Assembly (NCBI GenBank): GCA_965201115.1 | Contig: OZ241745.1 | Span: 3,610,141 to 3,674,140, forward strand | From: JANQOH01 sp965201115 | GTDB lineage: Bacteria; Pseudomonadota; Alphaproteobacteria; UBA7887 | DNA length: 64,000 bases | Reading direction: 5' to 3' | In this document: positions 25,207-33,248 of the stretch, piece by piece | How positions within the stretch are numbered: the first letter of the stretch is position 1 | Layout: every line of letters starts with the position of its first letter | Made by a program: the position numbers and the translations under genes | Notes under the pieces: generated by a model | What the model was told of the DNA's origin: nothing | The model's database searches: none | What the model saw: only the letters and a program-made list of their open reading frames with translations

Positions 25207-26263
25207 ATGACGATAGCGTTGCGAACGGACTTTGACGCGGTTCGGGTTCGCGCGGCGGCTCGGGCGGCGGGGGATAGCGCCCAGGCGTGTCGGCTCTTGT
25301 CGATTGCGGCGGTGTACGAAGCGAAGTCACGTGCCGAGGCTGCGTTGTTGGGCGGTATGAGCCGGCAGGCTTGCGGGATTGGGTGCGTCGATTCAACGCC
25401 GAGGGTCCGGACGGCCTTGCGAGCCGCAAGGCTCCGGGGGCGCGTCGGCGGTTGAGCGCGGCGCAGTTGGCGGAGCTGGCTGAGCTCGTTGAGACCGGCC
25501 CCGATCCGCAGACCGATGGCGTGGCGCCCCGGCGTCGCGTTGACCTGCGGGCGGAGATCGGGCGCCGGTTCGGGGTGGAGTATCATGAGCGCTCGGTGTC
25601 GCGGCTTCTCCACGAGCTGGGGTTTTCGCATATGAGCGCGCCCGCAGCATCCGAAGCAGGATGCGGAGGTCGTTGACGCATATAAAAAAAGTCTTCCCCC
25701 AAGCCGTGAGCGAGCGGGTTGCCGAACTGCCCGAAGGGACCGGGTTCGAGATATGGCGGCAGGACGAGATGCGGCTCGGCCAAAAGAACGGGCTGGCGCC
25801 GCAATGGGCGCACACGGGCACGCGACCGCGCCAGTTGCGTGACCTGCGCTACGGTAGCGCGTATCTGTTCGGCGCCATCTGCCCGGCGCGCGGCGCCGGC
25901 GCCGCGGTCGTCATGCCCATGGCGAACACCGAGGCAATGCAACACCGCATCGACGAGATTGCGCGCATCGTCCGCCCCGGCGCTCATGCCATTCTCCTGC
26001 TCGACGACGCTGCCTGGCACACCGCCGACGCGCTCGAATGGCCGCGCAACATCGGCCCCTTGCTGCTGCCGCCCTACGCGCCCGAACTCAACCCGGTCGA
26101 GAACATATGGCAGTATCTGCGCCAGACGTGGCTATCCAACCGCGTCTTCGAGAGCTACGGCGACATTGTCGATGCCGCCTGCGACGCTTGGAACCGCCTG
26201 ATCGCCATGCCGGAGAAAATCGCATCCATCGGCACGCGAAAATGGGCACAGAAAGGTCAATAG
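25207..26263 (+). pseudogene. IS630-family DDE transposase, frameshifted
   Basis: The N-terminal helix-turn-helix part (AACRLLSIAAVYEAKSRAEAA-like) starts at the ATG 25207. The frame changes near 25370 into GLRDWVRRFNAEGPDGLAS through VEYHERSVSRLLHELGFSHMS. It changes again near 25638 into RPQHPKQDAEVVDAYKK, and once more at a run of seven A (25685-25691) into VFPQAVSERVAELPEG. The C-terminal DDE part is intact: D in WRQDEMRLGQK, D in LLLDDAAWHTA, and E in LPPYAPELNPVENIWQ. Three frame changes make it probably inactive, though the A7 site alone could be a programmed slip. Confidence 0.83.
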
Positions 26264-26278
26264 CAATAGCCGTTGGTA
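26255..26278 (-). repeat. Right terminal inverted repeat of the IS630 element
   Basis: Reads ggtcaatagcaatagccg and ends ttggta, the reverse complement of the left end apart from a few mismatches. TA follows directly. Confidence 0.85.
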
Positions 26279-26443
26279 TAATACGTTGCGAATTCGCTTT
26301 GGCAGCGCTGGCGTTCGCGCGACGCCGCGCGCAGGGGCGTCGCTCCGGTTGTCGGCGGCGGTTCGCTCGCCCGACCGGCAGCCTACACCGAGGCGGCGCC
26401 TTGCGAACACGAGAAGAGGGGCGCCGGCGTGCCCGGGGGCGCG

Positions 26444-27784
26444 TCAGAAAGCCGGGACGGCGAAATCGGCGGGGGCGGGCTCGATCAGCTCGAACTCTTC
26501 GCGGGCCAAGCGGTAGAGGGCCAGGGCGCGCTCGGCGACGCGGTCGGAGGCGAAGCGGAAGACGCCGCCGGCGCCGGCAAAGCCGGAGGGATCGGCCAGC
26601 GCGGTTTCGATGTCGGGGCGGCCCGCCAAGGCGGAGGCCAGCGCCGCCGCATCGTAGCCCAAGGCCGCGAGGCGCGTCGGCTCGGCGCCGAAAGCGGCGC
26701 GGTAGCGCTCGGAAAAGGCGCGGAAAGCGGGGCCGTCTTCCGGCGCCGCGAACGCCGCGCCGTGCAGCGTCGGCTCGCCAAGCAGGGCGCGGTCCTTCCA
26801 TTGCGCCGTGCCGAGAAACAGCGCCTCCGATGGATGGATGCCCCGCCCGGCCAGTTCTGGGCCGAGAATGCGCAGGCTCTCCCCCGCCGCGGCGATGAGC
26901 AGCGCGTCGAAACCGCGCGCGGGGTCAAGGCGCGCCGCGACGAGCGCGTCGAGCGCGGGCGCGGCGCCCCCGGAAACGCCGGCCGCCGGGTCGTAGCGCG
27001 CGGCGGCGGTAACGACCGCGCCGCCGCGCGCCGCCGCGTCGAGGGCCCGCGTCACCGCGTCGCCATAGGCGCCGGCGGGGGCGAGAACGGCGAAGCGCAC
27101 GCTTCCCTGCCCGCGCGCCCAAGCGACGGCGCGCGCCACCTGTGCGCCGGGCGTGAAGCCCATGGCGTAAGAGCCGGATGCGGCGGCGCGGCGGTCATTG
27201 GTGAAGGCGAGGACGGGAACGCCGGCCGCGCGGGCGATGGGCGCGGCGCGGCGCGCGGATTCGCCGAACAACGGGCCGAGCACGATGTCGGCGCCGTCGG
27301 CGAGGGCCTCGCGCATGGCCTCCTCGGCGCCGGCGGGAACGCCGCGCGTGTCCTTCGGCATGAGGACGAAAGCGGGGTCGCCGCGGTCGAACAGCGCGAG
27401 TTCGGCGGCGCGCTCAAGCGCGCGCCCGGCCTCGGCGCCCGGCCCGGAGAGCGGAACCAGCAACGCCGCGCGGACGCCCCCGGCAGCCGCGAAGCCGGAG
27501 AAGCGGTCGAACAGATCGGGCGGCGGAGGCGGAGGGGGCGGCGGAGGCGGGGGAGGCGCCACGACCTCGGGCGGAGGCGGCGGCGCCTCGGCGACGGGAT
27601 CGGGCTCCGGCTCCGCTTGCAGCGGCGGGGGCGGCGGGGCTACGGTGGGGCCGCAGCCGGCGGCGAGGATGGCAAGCAGCGCGCCCGCCGCAGCAAGCTG
27701 GCGGCGCGGCGCGCGCGCGGACCGCCGCGGCGCATTACCCCTTCGCGCACTGTTCCCAGCGATCCGTTCCGGCCCGGCGCTCAT
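26444..27784 (-). CDS. LppC/LpoA-like penicillin-binding-protein activator lipoprotein
   Basis: Outer-membrane-anchored lipoprotein with a periplasmic-binding-protein fold, of the family that activates peptidoglycan synthases. The lipobox is LLAILAAGC, followed by a Pro-rich linker with a run of about thirteen Pro, then a two-lobe ligand-binding-like domain (VRAALLVPLSGPGAEAGRALERAAELALF; GADIVLGPLFGESARRAAPIA; VPVLAFTNDRRAAASGSYAMGF). Mature length fits the alphaproteobacterial LppC type. The ATG at 27784 shares its bases with the rsmI start on the other strand; an ATG at 27829 is also in frame. Position next to rsmI and yraN is conserved in many proteobacteria. Confidence 0.85.
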   Translation of the reverse strand: MSAGPERIAGNSARRGNAPRRSARAPRRQLAAAGALLAILAAGCGPTVAPPPPPLQAEPEPDPVAEAPPPPPEVVAPPPPPPPPPPPPPDLFDRFSGFAAAGGVRAALLVPLSGPGAEAGRALERAAELALFDRGDPAFVLMPKDTRGVPAGAEEAMREALADGADIVLGPLFGESARRAAPIARAAGVPVLAFTNDRRAAASGSYAMGFTPGAQVARAVAWARGQGSVRFAVLAPAGAYGDAVTRALDAAARGGAVVTAAARYDPAAGVSGGAAPALDALVAARLDPARGFDALLIAAAGESLRILGPELAGRGIHPSEALFLGTAQWKDRALLGEPTLHGAAFAAPEDGPAFRAFSERYRAAFGAEPTRLAALGYDAAALASALAGRPDIETALADPSGFAGAGGVFRFASDRVAERALALYRLAREEFELIEPAPADFAVPAF

Positions 27785-28691
27785 GGTTCCTGCATCGCCC
27801 CCGTTTGCCGCCGACGCCGAACCTGCCACAGGCGCGGAGCGATTTCAATGCCCGCCGGGGCTGCATGTCGTGGCGACGCCAATCGGCAATCTGGGCGATC
27901 TGTCGCCCAGGGCGCGGGCGGTGTTGGCCGGGGCGGACCTCGTGGCGTGCGAGGATACGCGGCGCACGGGGCGACTGCTGAAGGCGTGGCGCATATCGGC
28001 GCGGTTGGCGGCGTATCACGAGCACAACGCGGCGCGCGCGCTGCCGCGGCTTGCGGCGGTGCTGGCGCGGGGCGGCGCGGTCGCGCTGGTCGGCGACGCG
28101 GGAACGCCGCTGATTTCCGATCCCGGCTATCGGCTGGTCCGTGCGGCCATCGACGCTGGGGGCGCCGTGCGGGCGGTTCCCGGCCCGTCGAGCGCCGTCG
28201 CGGCGCTGAGCGTTTCGGGCCTGCCGTGCGACCGCTTTGCGTTCGAAGGGTTTCTGCCGCCGCGCGGGGCGGCGCGGCGCGCGGCGCTGGCGGCGCTGGC
28301 GGATTGGGGCGCGACCGTCGTGCTGTTCGAATCGCCGCGGCGGCTGGCGGCGACGCTGGCCGATCTCGCGGCGGCGCTCGGCGATCGGCCCGCCGCCATC
28401 GCGCGCGAAATGACCAAACTGCACGAGGAGGTGCGGCGCGGGCCCCTCGCCGCGCTGGCGGCGGAGGCCGCCGCCGCGCCGCCGCCGAAAGGCGAGATCG
28501 TGCTGGTCGTCGGCCCGGCGCCCGAACCGGCGCAAGCCGACTGGGCGGCGGCGGACGCGGCGCTCGCCGCTGCGCTGCGCGGCGCCTCGGTGCGCGACGC
28601 GGCGCGGCATGTGGCGGCTGAAACCGGCCTGCCGCGCCGCGCGCTCTATGCGCGCGCGCTGGCGCTGGCCGGCGCGCGGGCGGAAGCATAG
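27783..28691 (+). CDS. rsmI: 16S rRNA (cytidine-1402-2'-O)-methyltransferase
   Basis: SAM-dependent methyltransferase that 2'-O-methylates C1402 in the decoding centre. The family motifs are HVVATPIGNLGDLSPRA, ACEDTRRTGRLL, GDAGTPLISDPGYRLVR, AVPGPSSAVAALSVSGLP and FLPPRGAARRAALAAL, with AIAREMTKLHEEV further on. Length is 302 residues from the ATG at 27783, with about 20 poorly conserved residues before the first motif. yraN follows after five bases, and the lipoprotein gene diverges from the same start region. Confidence 0.95.
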   Translation: MVPASPPFAADAEPATGAERFQCPPGLHVVATPIGNLGDLSPRARAVLAGADLVACEDTRRTGRLLKAWRISARLAAYHEHNAARALPRLAAVLARGGAVALVGDAGTPLISDPGYRLVRAAIDAGGAVRAVPGPSSAVAALSVSGLPCDRFAFEGFLPPRGAARRAALAALADWGATVVLFESPRRLAATLADLAAALGDRPAAIAREMTKLHEEVRRGPLAALAAEAAAAPPPKGEIVLVVGPAPEPAQADWAAADAALAAALRGASVRDAARHVAAETGLPRRALYARALALAGARAEA

Positions 28692-28696
28692 GCGCA

Positions 28697-29098
28697 ATGG
28701 CGCGGCCCGGAACCGGCGCGCGGCGGCGCGCGCGGCGCTTCGGCCTGCGCGCCGAGCGCGTATGCCGCTGGCGGCTGCGGATTTGCGGCTGGCGCATCGT
28801 GGCGCGGAACTGGCGCGGACCGACGGGGGAGATCGACATCGTGGCGCGGCGCGGCGCGAAACTGGCGTTTGTCGAGGTCAAGGCGCGGGGCCGCGGGGCG
28901 GCGGGCGCTCCCGACGCCGGACAGCGCCGGCGCATCGTCCGCACGGCGCAATTGTTTCTTGCGCGCAACCCGCGTCTGGGCGCATTGTCGGCGCGGTTCG
29001 ACGTAATGACGGTGGCGCCGTGGCCGAATATCCGCTCTCTGTGGCCCGCACATATCGCCGACGCTTGGCGCCCGGCGGCGGCGCGCCGGTCCGCATGA
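28697..29098 (+). CDS. yraN: YraN/UPF0102 family protein (endonuclease-like fold)
   Basis: Small basic protein of 133 residues with the restriction-endonuclease-like core GPTGEIDIVARRGAKLAFVEVKARGRG, containing the E-x-D and E-x-K motif residues, and downstream FDVMTVAP. The molecular role of the family is not settled. Its place after rsmI is one of the most conserved gene pairs in proteobacteria. It starts five bases after the rsmI stop. Confidence 0.9.
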   Translation: MARPGTGARRRARRFGLRAERVCRWRLRICGWRIVARNWRGPTGEIDIVARRGAKLAFVEVKARGRGAAGAPDAGQRRRIVRTAQLFLARNPRLGALSARFDVMTVAPWPNIRSLWPAHIADAWRPAAARRSA

Positions 29099-29189
29099 CC
29101 GCCGGCTTCGCGCCCGGGCGCGCCGACGCGTTCGCGCAAACGAAGGCGCCGGCCGCGGCGCGGGCGCTTCCGGGAGAGGAGCGCTTGCG

Positions 29190-30128
29190 GTGAGCCTGCG
29201 CGTCGCCGTTCAGATGGACCCTCCGGAGGGGATCGACCCGGACGCCGATTCGACCTTTGCGCTGGCGCTGGAGGCGCGGGCGCGCGGGCATCGTCTGTGG
29301 CATTACCCGCCGCGCGCGCTGGCGCTGGAAGGGGAGCGCCTGTGCGCCGCCGCGCGGCCCATGCGCGCGCGCCGCGGGGCGGCGGCGCCCATCGCGCTCG
29401 GCGCGCCGGAGACGCTCGATCTGGCGGCGGTCGATGCGGTGCTCATGCGGCAGGACCCGCCGTTCGACATGGCCTATATCACCGCGACGCATCTGCTGGA
29501 GCGCATCCATCCCGCGACGCTTGTGGTCAACGACCCGGCGGCGGTGCGCAACGCGCCGGAAAAACTGTTCGTGCTGGGCTTTCCGGGCCTGGCGCCGGAA
29601 ACGCTGATCTCGGCCGACCGCGAGCGCATCCGGGCGTTTCGCGCGCGTCACGGCGACATCGTCGTCAAACCGCTTTACGGCAACGGCGGCGCGGGCGTGT
29701 TCCACATCGGCCCCGGCGACGAGAACTTCAACGCGCTGCTGGAGCTCTACGACGGCATCCATCGCGAGCCCATCGTCGTCCAGCGCTACCTGCCGGAAGT
29801 GCGCGCGGGCGACAAGCGCATCGTGCTGATCGACGGCGCGCCGGCGGGGGCGATAAACCGCGTGCCGGCGGCGGGCGAGGCGCGGTCGAACATGCATGTG
29901 GGCGCGCGGGCGGAGAAGGCCGCGCTCAGCGCGCGCGACCGCGAGATTTGCGCGGCCATCGGGCCGGCGCTGAAGGAGCGCGGGCTGATCTTCGCCGGCA
30001 TCGACGTCATCGGCGGCCGGCTCACCGAGATCAACGTTACATCGCCGACGGGGATACAGGAGATCGACCGCTTCGACGGCGCGAACCTCGCCGGGCTGAT
30101 CTGGGACGCCATAGAGGCGCGGCTGTAG
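29190..30128 (+). CDS. gshB: Glutathione synthetase
   Basis: ATP-grasp enzyme joining gamma-glutamylcysteine and glycine. The 312-residue protein has the N-terminal block VAVQMDPPEGIDPDADSTFAL, LMRQDPPFDMAYITATHLLE, the ATP-grasp loop VVKPLYGNGGAGVF, VVQRYLPEVRAGDKRIVLIDG and ITEINVTSPTG-like RLTEINVTSPTGIQEIDRF. The GTG at 29190 follows GAGAGGAG. It sits in the common proteobacterial order rsmI-yraN-gshB-comM. Confidence 0.96.
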   Translation: MSLRVAVQMDPPEGIDPDADSTFALALEARARGHRLWHYPPRALALEGERLCAAARPMRARRGAAAPIALGAPETLDLAAVDAVLMRQDPPFDMAYITATHLLERIHPATLVVNDPAAVRNAPEKLFVLGFPGLAPETLISADRERIRAFRARHGDIVVKPLYGNGGAGVFHIGPGDENFNALLELYDGIHREPIVVQRYLPEVRAGDKRIVLIDGAPAGAINRVPAAGEARSNMHVGARAEKAALSARDREICAAIGPALKERGLIFAGIDVIGGRLTEINVTSPTGIQEIDRFDGANLAGLIWDAIEARL

Positions 30129-30135
30129 GGACGGG

Positions 30136-31674
30136 ATGGTCGCGGTCTGCCATACGGTGGCGTTCCAGGGCGTCGAGGTCGTGGACGTCGAGACGCAGGT
30201 TCAGGTGTCGCCGGGTCTGTACAATTTCGCCATTGTCGGCCTGCCCGACAAGGCGGTGGCGGAATCGCGCGAGCGCGTGCGCGCGGCGCTGGCGGCGCTG
30301 GGCTGCGCCCTGCCGGCGTCGCGCATCACGGTCAACCTCGCGCCCGCCGACCTGGCCAAGGAAGGCAGCCACTACGACCTGCCCATCGCGCTCGGCCTTT
30401 TGGCGGCCATCGGCGCGATTCCCGCCGATGCGGCGGAGGGCTATACGGCGCTGGGCGAACTGTCGCTCGACGCGCGGGTGCGGGCGGTGCCCGGCGTGCT
30501 GCCGGCGGCGATCGCGGCCAGCGCCGCCGGGCGCGGCCTGATCTGCCCCGGCGCGCAGGGCGGCGAGGCCGCGTGGGCCAACGGCAAGGACGTGCTGGCG
30601 GCCGATTCGGTGCTTGCGCTGGTCAACCATTTCAGGGGAACGCAGCTGCTTTCGCCGCCGCGCCCCGCCATGCCGGAGACCGGTTCGGAAGCGCCCGACC
30701 TGCGCGACATCAAGGGGCAGGAAACCGCCAAGCGGGCGCTGGAGATCGCCGCGGCCGGCGGCCACAACCTGCTGATGATCGGGCCGCCGGGGGCGGGCAA
30801 GTCCATGATGGCGCAGCGCCTGCCGGGGATTCTGCCGCCGCTCGACTCGCGCGAGGCGCTCGAGGCGAGCATGATCGCGAGCATCGCGGGAATGCTCGAC
30901 GGCGGGCGGCTCATCGCCCGGCGGCCGTTTCGCGACCCGCATTTCTCCGCCTCGACCGCCGCGCTGGTGGGCGGCGGGCCGCGCGCGCGGCCGGGCGAAA
31001 TTTCGCTCGCCCATCTCGGGGTGCTGTTTCTCGACGAATTGCCGGAATACCGCCGCGAGGCGCTGGAAGCTCTGCGCCAGCCGCTGGAATCGGGAACGGT
31101 GACGGTGGCGCGCGCCAACGCCCATCTCACATATCCCGCGCGCGTCCAGCTGGTGGCGGCGATGAACCCCTGCCGCTGCGGCTATCTCGACGACCCCGCG
31201 CAGGCGTGCTCGCGCGCGCCGCGCTGCGCGGCGGATTACCAATCGCGGATTTCCGGGCCGCTGTTCGACCGCATCGACCTGCATATCGACGTGCCGACGT
31301 TGTCCGCCGCCGACCTGTCGCTGCCGCCGCCGGCGGAAGGCTCCGACCGGGTGCGCGCACGGGTGGCGGCGGCGCGCGAGGCGCAGGCCGAACGCTACGC
31401 GAAACTCGGCGGCGGCAACGGCGCGGCGCGCGTAAGCGTCAACGCGGCGGCGGACGGCGAAATGCTTGAGGCCTCGGCCGCGCCCGACGAAGCCGGCCGC
31501 GCGATCCTCGCCAAGGCGGTGGAGCGCTGGCGCCTTTCGGCGCGCGGCTACCACCGCGTGCTCAAGGTGGCGCGAACGCTGGCCGACATGGAGGGCGCGG
31601 CCGCGGTCGCCGCCGTTCATGTGAGCGAGGCGCTGAGCTACCGCCGCATCGCCCCGCGCGCCGCCGCGCGCTGA
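30136..31674 (+). CDS. comM: ComM/YifB Mg-chelatase-like AAA+ helicase
   Basis: AAA+ protein of 512 residues. In naturally transformable bacteria ComM is a hexameric helicase promoting branch migration during DNA integration. It has an N-terminal Lon-protease-like S5 fold (VSPGLYNFAIVGLPDKAVAESRERVRAAL), Walker A GPPGAGKSMMAQRLPGILPPL, Walker B GVLFLDELPEYRREALEALRQPLESG, and Cys-containing NPCRCGYL typical of YifB. The C-terminal Mg-chelatase domain ends in YHRVLKVARTLADMEG. It follows gshB by seven bases. No other competence genes are in view. Confidence 0.94.
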   Translation: MVAVCHTVAFQGVEVVDVETQVQVSPGLYNFAIVGLPDKAVAESRERVRAALAALGCALPASRITVNLAPADLAKEGSHYDLPIALGLLAAIGAIPADAAEGYTALGELSLDARVRAVPGVLPAAIAASAAGRGLICPGAQGGEAAWANGKDVLAADSVLALVNHFRGTQLLSPPRPAMPETGSEAPDLRDIKGQETAKRALEIAAAGGHNLLMIGPPGAGKSMMAQRLPGILPPLDSREALEASMIASIAGMLDGGRLIARRPFRDPHFSASTAALVGGGPRARPGEISLAHLGVLFLDELPEYRREALEALRQPLESGTVTVARANAHLTYPARVQLVAAMNPCRCGYLDDPAQACSRAPRCAADYQSRISGPLFDRIDLHIDVPTLSAADLSLPPPAEGSDRVRARVAAAREAQAERYAKLGGGNGAARVSVNAAADGEMLEASAAPDEAGRAILAKAVERWRLSARGYHRVLKVARTLADMEGAAAVAAVHVSEALSYRRIAPRAAAR

Positions 31675-31694
31675 ACCCCGAACAGCGAGACGCC

Positions 31695-32288
31695 ATGCCA
31701 ACCGCCGCGCATTCCGAAACCCCGTTCGACCCCGCCGCCGCCCGCCGCGCGCTCCGCGATGTCATCGCCGGGAAGTCGCTGATAACGGGGCGCGACATGA
31801 AACTGGTCTCGGGCGGGACGAGCCGTTTTTACTTCCACATGAAGATGACGACCCTGGACCCCGCCGGGGCGGGGCTGGTCGGGCGGCTGATGCTGGAGGC
31901 GCTCGACGAGCCGTGGCCGGACCACATCGCCGGCGTCGAGCTGGGCGCGGTCCCCGTCGTTGCCGCGGCGGTGGTCCGCAGCGCCGACATCGGGCGGCCC
32001 GTTACGGGCTTCGCGGTGCGCAAGGCGGCCAAGGAGCACGGCGCCATGCGGCGCATCGAGCGCGACCTGGCGCCCGGAAGCCGCGTCGCGCTGTTCGAGG
32101 ACGTAACCACCACCGGCGGCTCGGCGCTGCGCGCGGTGGAGGCGATACGCGAGGCCGGCGGCGTCGTGACGCAGGTCGTTACCGTGGTCGATCGCCTGCA
32201 AGGCGCCCGCGAGGCGTTCGCGCGCGCCGGGATGCCGTTCCGCGCGCTGCTGGACGCGCGCGATTTCGGCCTTGCGCCGGGAGGATAG
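31695..32288 (+). CDS. pyrE: Orotate phosphoribosyltransferase
   Basis: Transfers the phosphoribosyl group from PRPP to orotate in pyrimidine synthesis. The 197-residue protein has the type I PRT motif VALFEDVTTTGGSAL and family block LVSGGTSRFYFHMKMTTLDP, plus FAVRKAAKEHG where catalytic Lys residues lie. Length is normal. It follows comM by 20 bases. Confidence 0.94.
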   Translation: MPTAAHSETPFDPAAARRALRDVIAGKSLITGRDMKLVSGGTSRFYFHMKMTTLDPAGAGLVGRLMLEALDEPWPDHIAGVELGAVPVVAAAVVRSADIGRPVTGFAVRKAAKEHGAMRRIERDLAPGSRVALFEDVTTTGGSALRAVEAIREAGGVVTQVVTVVDRLQGAREAFARAGMPFRALLDARDFGLAPGG

Positions 32289-32427
32289 GATTGGGCGCCC
32301 TCATGGGCGCGCCGAAAGAAACAGGCGTTCTGCGCGATTCGGAGCTTGCCGGCGCGGGCCGGAAGGGCTATTGTCCGCCCCACAGCGCATCGAGGCGCGG
32401 CGGTTTCTCCGGAGAAGGAGGCGAGGC

Positions 32428-32652
32428 ATGACGGAATGGCAGGGGTTTATCGGGCTGGCGGCGTTGATGGTCGCATTGTTCGCTTGGCTTCGCGCCGACA
32501 TGACCCGCATCGCCGGGCGCATGGATCGGCTTGAGGCGGCGGTGTCCGATCTTCGGGAGCGCATGTCGCGGCTCGAAGGCGTTATGGAGGGGCTGGGCGC
32601 CGCCATCGGCGCGGGGGCCATGCGAAAGGACAGCCGCCGCGGCGCGGTCTAG
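32428..32652 (+). CDS. Small membrane-anchored coiled-coil protein
   Basis: 74 residues: a single transmembrane helix at about 7-24 (FIGLAALMVALFAWLRAD) followed by a heptad-rich stretch (MDRLEAAVSDLRERMSRLEGVMEGL) that should form a coiled coil. GGAGAAGGAG lies upstream of the ATG at 32428. No function is known to me. The architecture resembles the 133-residue protein at 41.3 kb. Such short proteins with alternating MTRIAGRMDRLE-type heptads are common, unassigned proteobacterial proteins. Confidence 0.7.
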   Translation: MTEWQGFIGLAALMVALFAWLRADMTRIAGRMDRLEAAVSDLRERMSRLEGVMEGLGAAIGAGAMRKDSRRGAV

Positions 32653-32791
32653 CGGACTGTCGGGCTCAGGGGTTGTCTCTGCTGGCCGGACGCGGTCGCC
32701 GCCGGTCGGATTCGAGGCCGGTTCGGGCGGCGGCTTGCGCGGGCGGGGCGCGACGGTCCGTTCTCGCGCTGGCGGGAGGCCGCGGCGGCCG

Positions 32792-33211
32792 TCAGGCCGG
32801 TTCGGGCGGGCCTTTCAGTTCGACGGTGTTGCCGTCGGGGTCCTCGATATAGATCGAGGGGCCGAAGCCCTCGGCGCCGTAGCGGCGGGCGGGAGCGCCG
32901 GCGGGGACGCCGCGGGCCGACAGCGCGGCGCGGATGCGGGCGGCGTCGAAATCGGCGACGCGGACACAGAAATGGTCCATGTTGCGGCCCTCGCGGCCCG
33001 GCGGCGGGCCGCCGCGGCGGCCGGGTGCGCCGCCCGTATCCACGAGGTCGATCAGCGCCGCGCCGACGCGCAGCTGGATCAGGCCGAAATCGCCCAGCCG
33101 GCGCTCGACCGCGCAACCGAGCACATCGCAATAGAACGCAACCATGCGCTCCGGTTGCGCGGTGCGCAGCACCACATGATCGAGGCCGAGCAGCGCAACC
33201 GGGGCGGCCAC
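32792..33211 (-). CDS. VOC-family (glyoxalase/dioxygenase-fold) protein
   Basis: 139-residue protein with paired beta-alpha-beta-beta-beta modules: LGLDHVVLRTAQPERMVAFYCDVLG, then MDHFCVRVADFDAARIRAAL, and IYIEDPDGNTVELKG. Possible metal ligands are His in LDHVV, His in MDHF and Glu in NTVEL. Substrate unknown. The GTG at 33211 matches the usual family N-terminus; a longer Arg-rich extension upstream overlaps the neighbouring gene and is unlikely. It follows the unknown 507-residue protein by 37 bases. Confidence 0.82.
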   Translation of the reverse strand: MAAPVALLGLDHVVLRTAQPERMVAFYCDVLGCAVERRLGDFGLIQLRVGAALIDLVDTGGAPGRRGGPPPGREGRNMDHFCVRVADFDAARIRAALSARGVPAGAPARRYGAEGFGPSIYIEDPDGNTVELKGPPEPA

Positions 33212-33248
33212 GCGCCGGCGCTCCAGGCTGTCGCCGCTCCCGCGCGCC

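Larger units (their letters stand above)
25110..26278 (+). mobile_element. IS630-family insertion sequence, about 1.17 kb, with TIRs and TA duplication
   Basis: The ends form imperfect 24-bp terminal inverted repeats. The left reads taccaagggctattgatgtt and onward; the right, reverse-complemented, reads taccaacggctattgctatt and onward. TA lies immediately outside both ends (25108-25109 and 26279-26280), as expected for IS630/Tc1 elements, which insert at and duplicate TA. The element contains one transposase coding region in several frames. It sits between fic and the LppC-type lipoprotein gene without interrupting either. The 291 bases between fic and its left end hold no recognisable gene. 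Confidence 0.88.

Noticed and set aside
32272..32427. Longer N-terminus for the small protein at 32.4 kb
   Set aside because: The extension is Arg-rich and overlaps the end of pyrE; a good ribosome site precedes the ATG at 32428.
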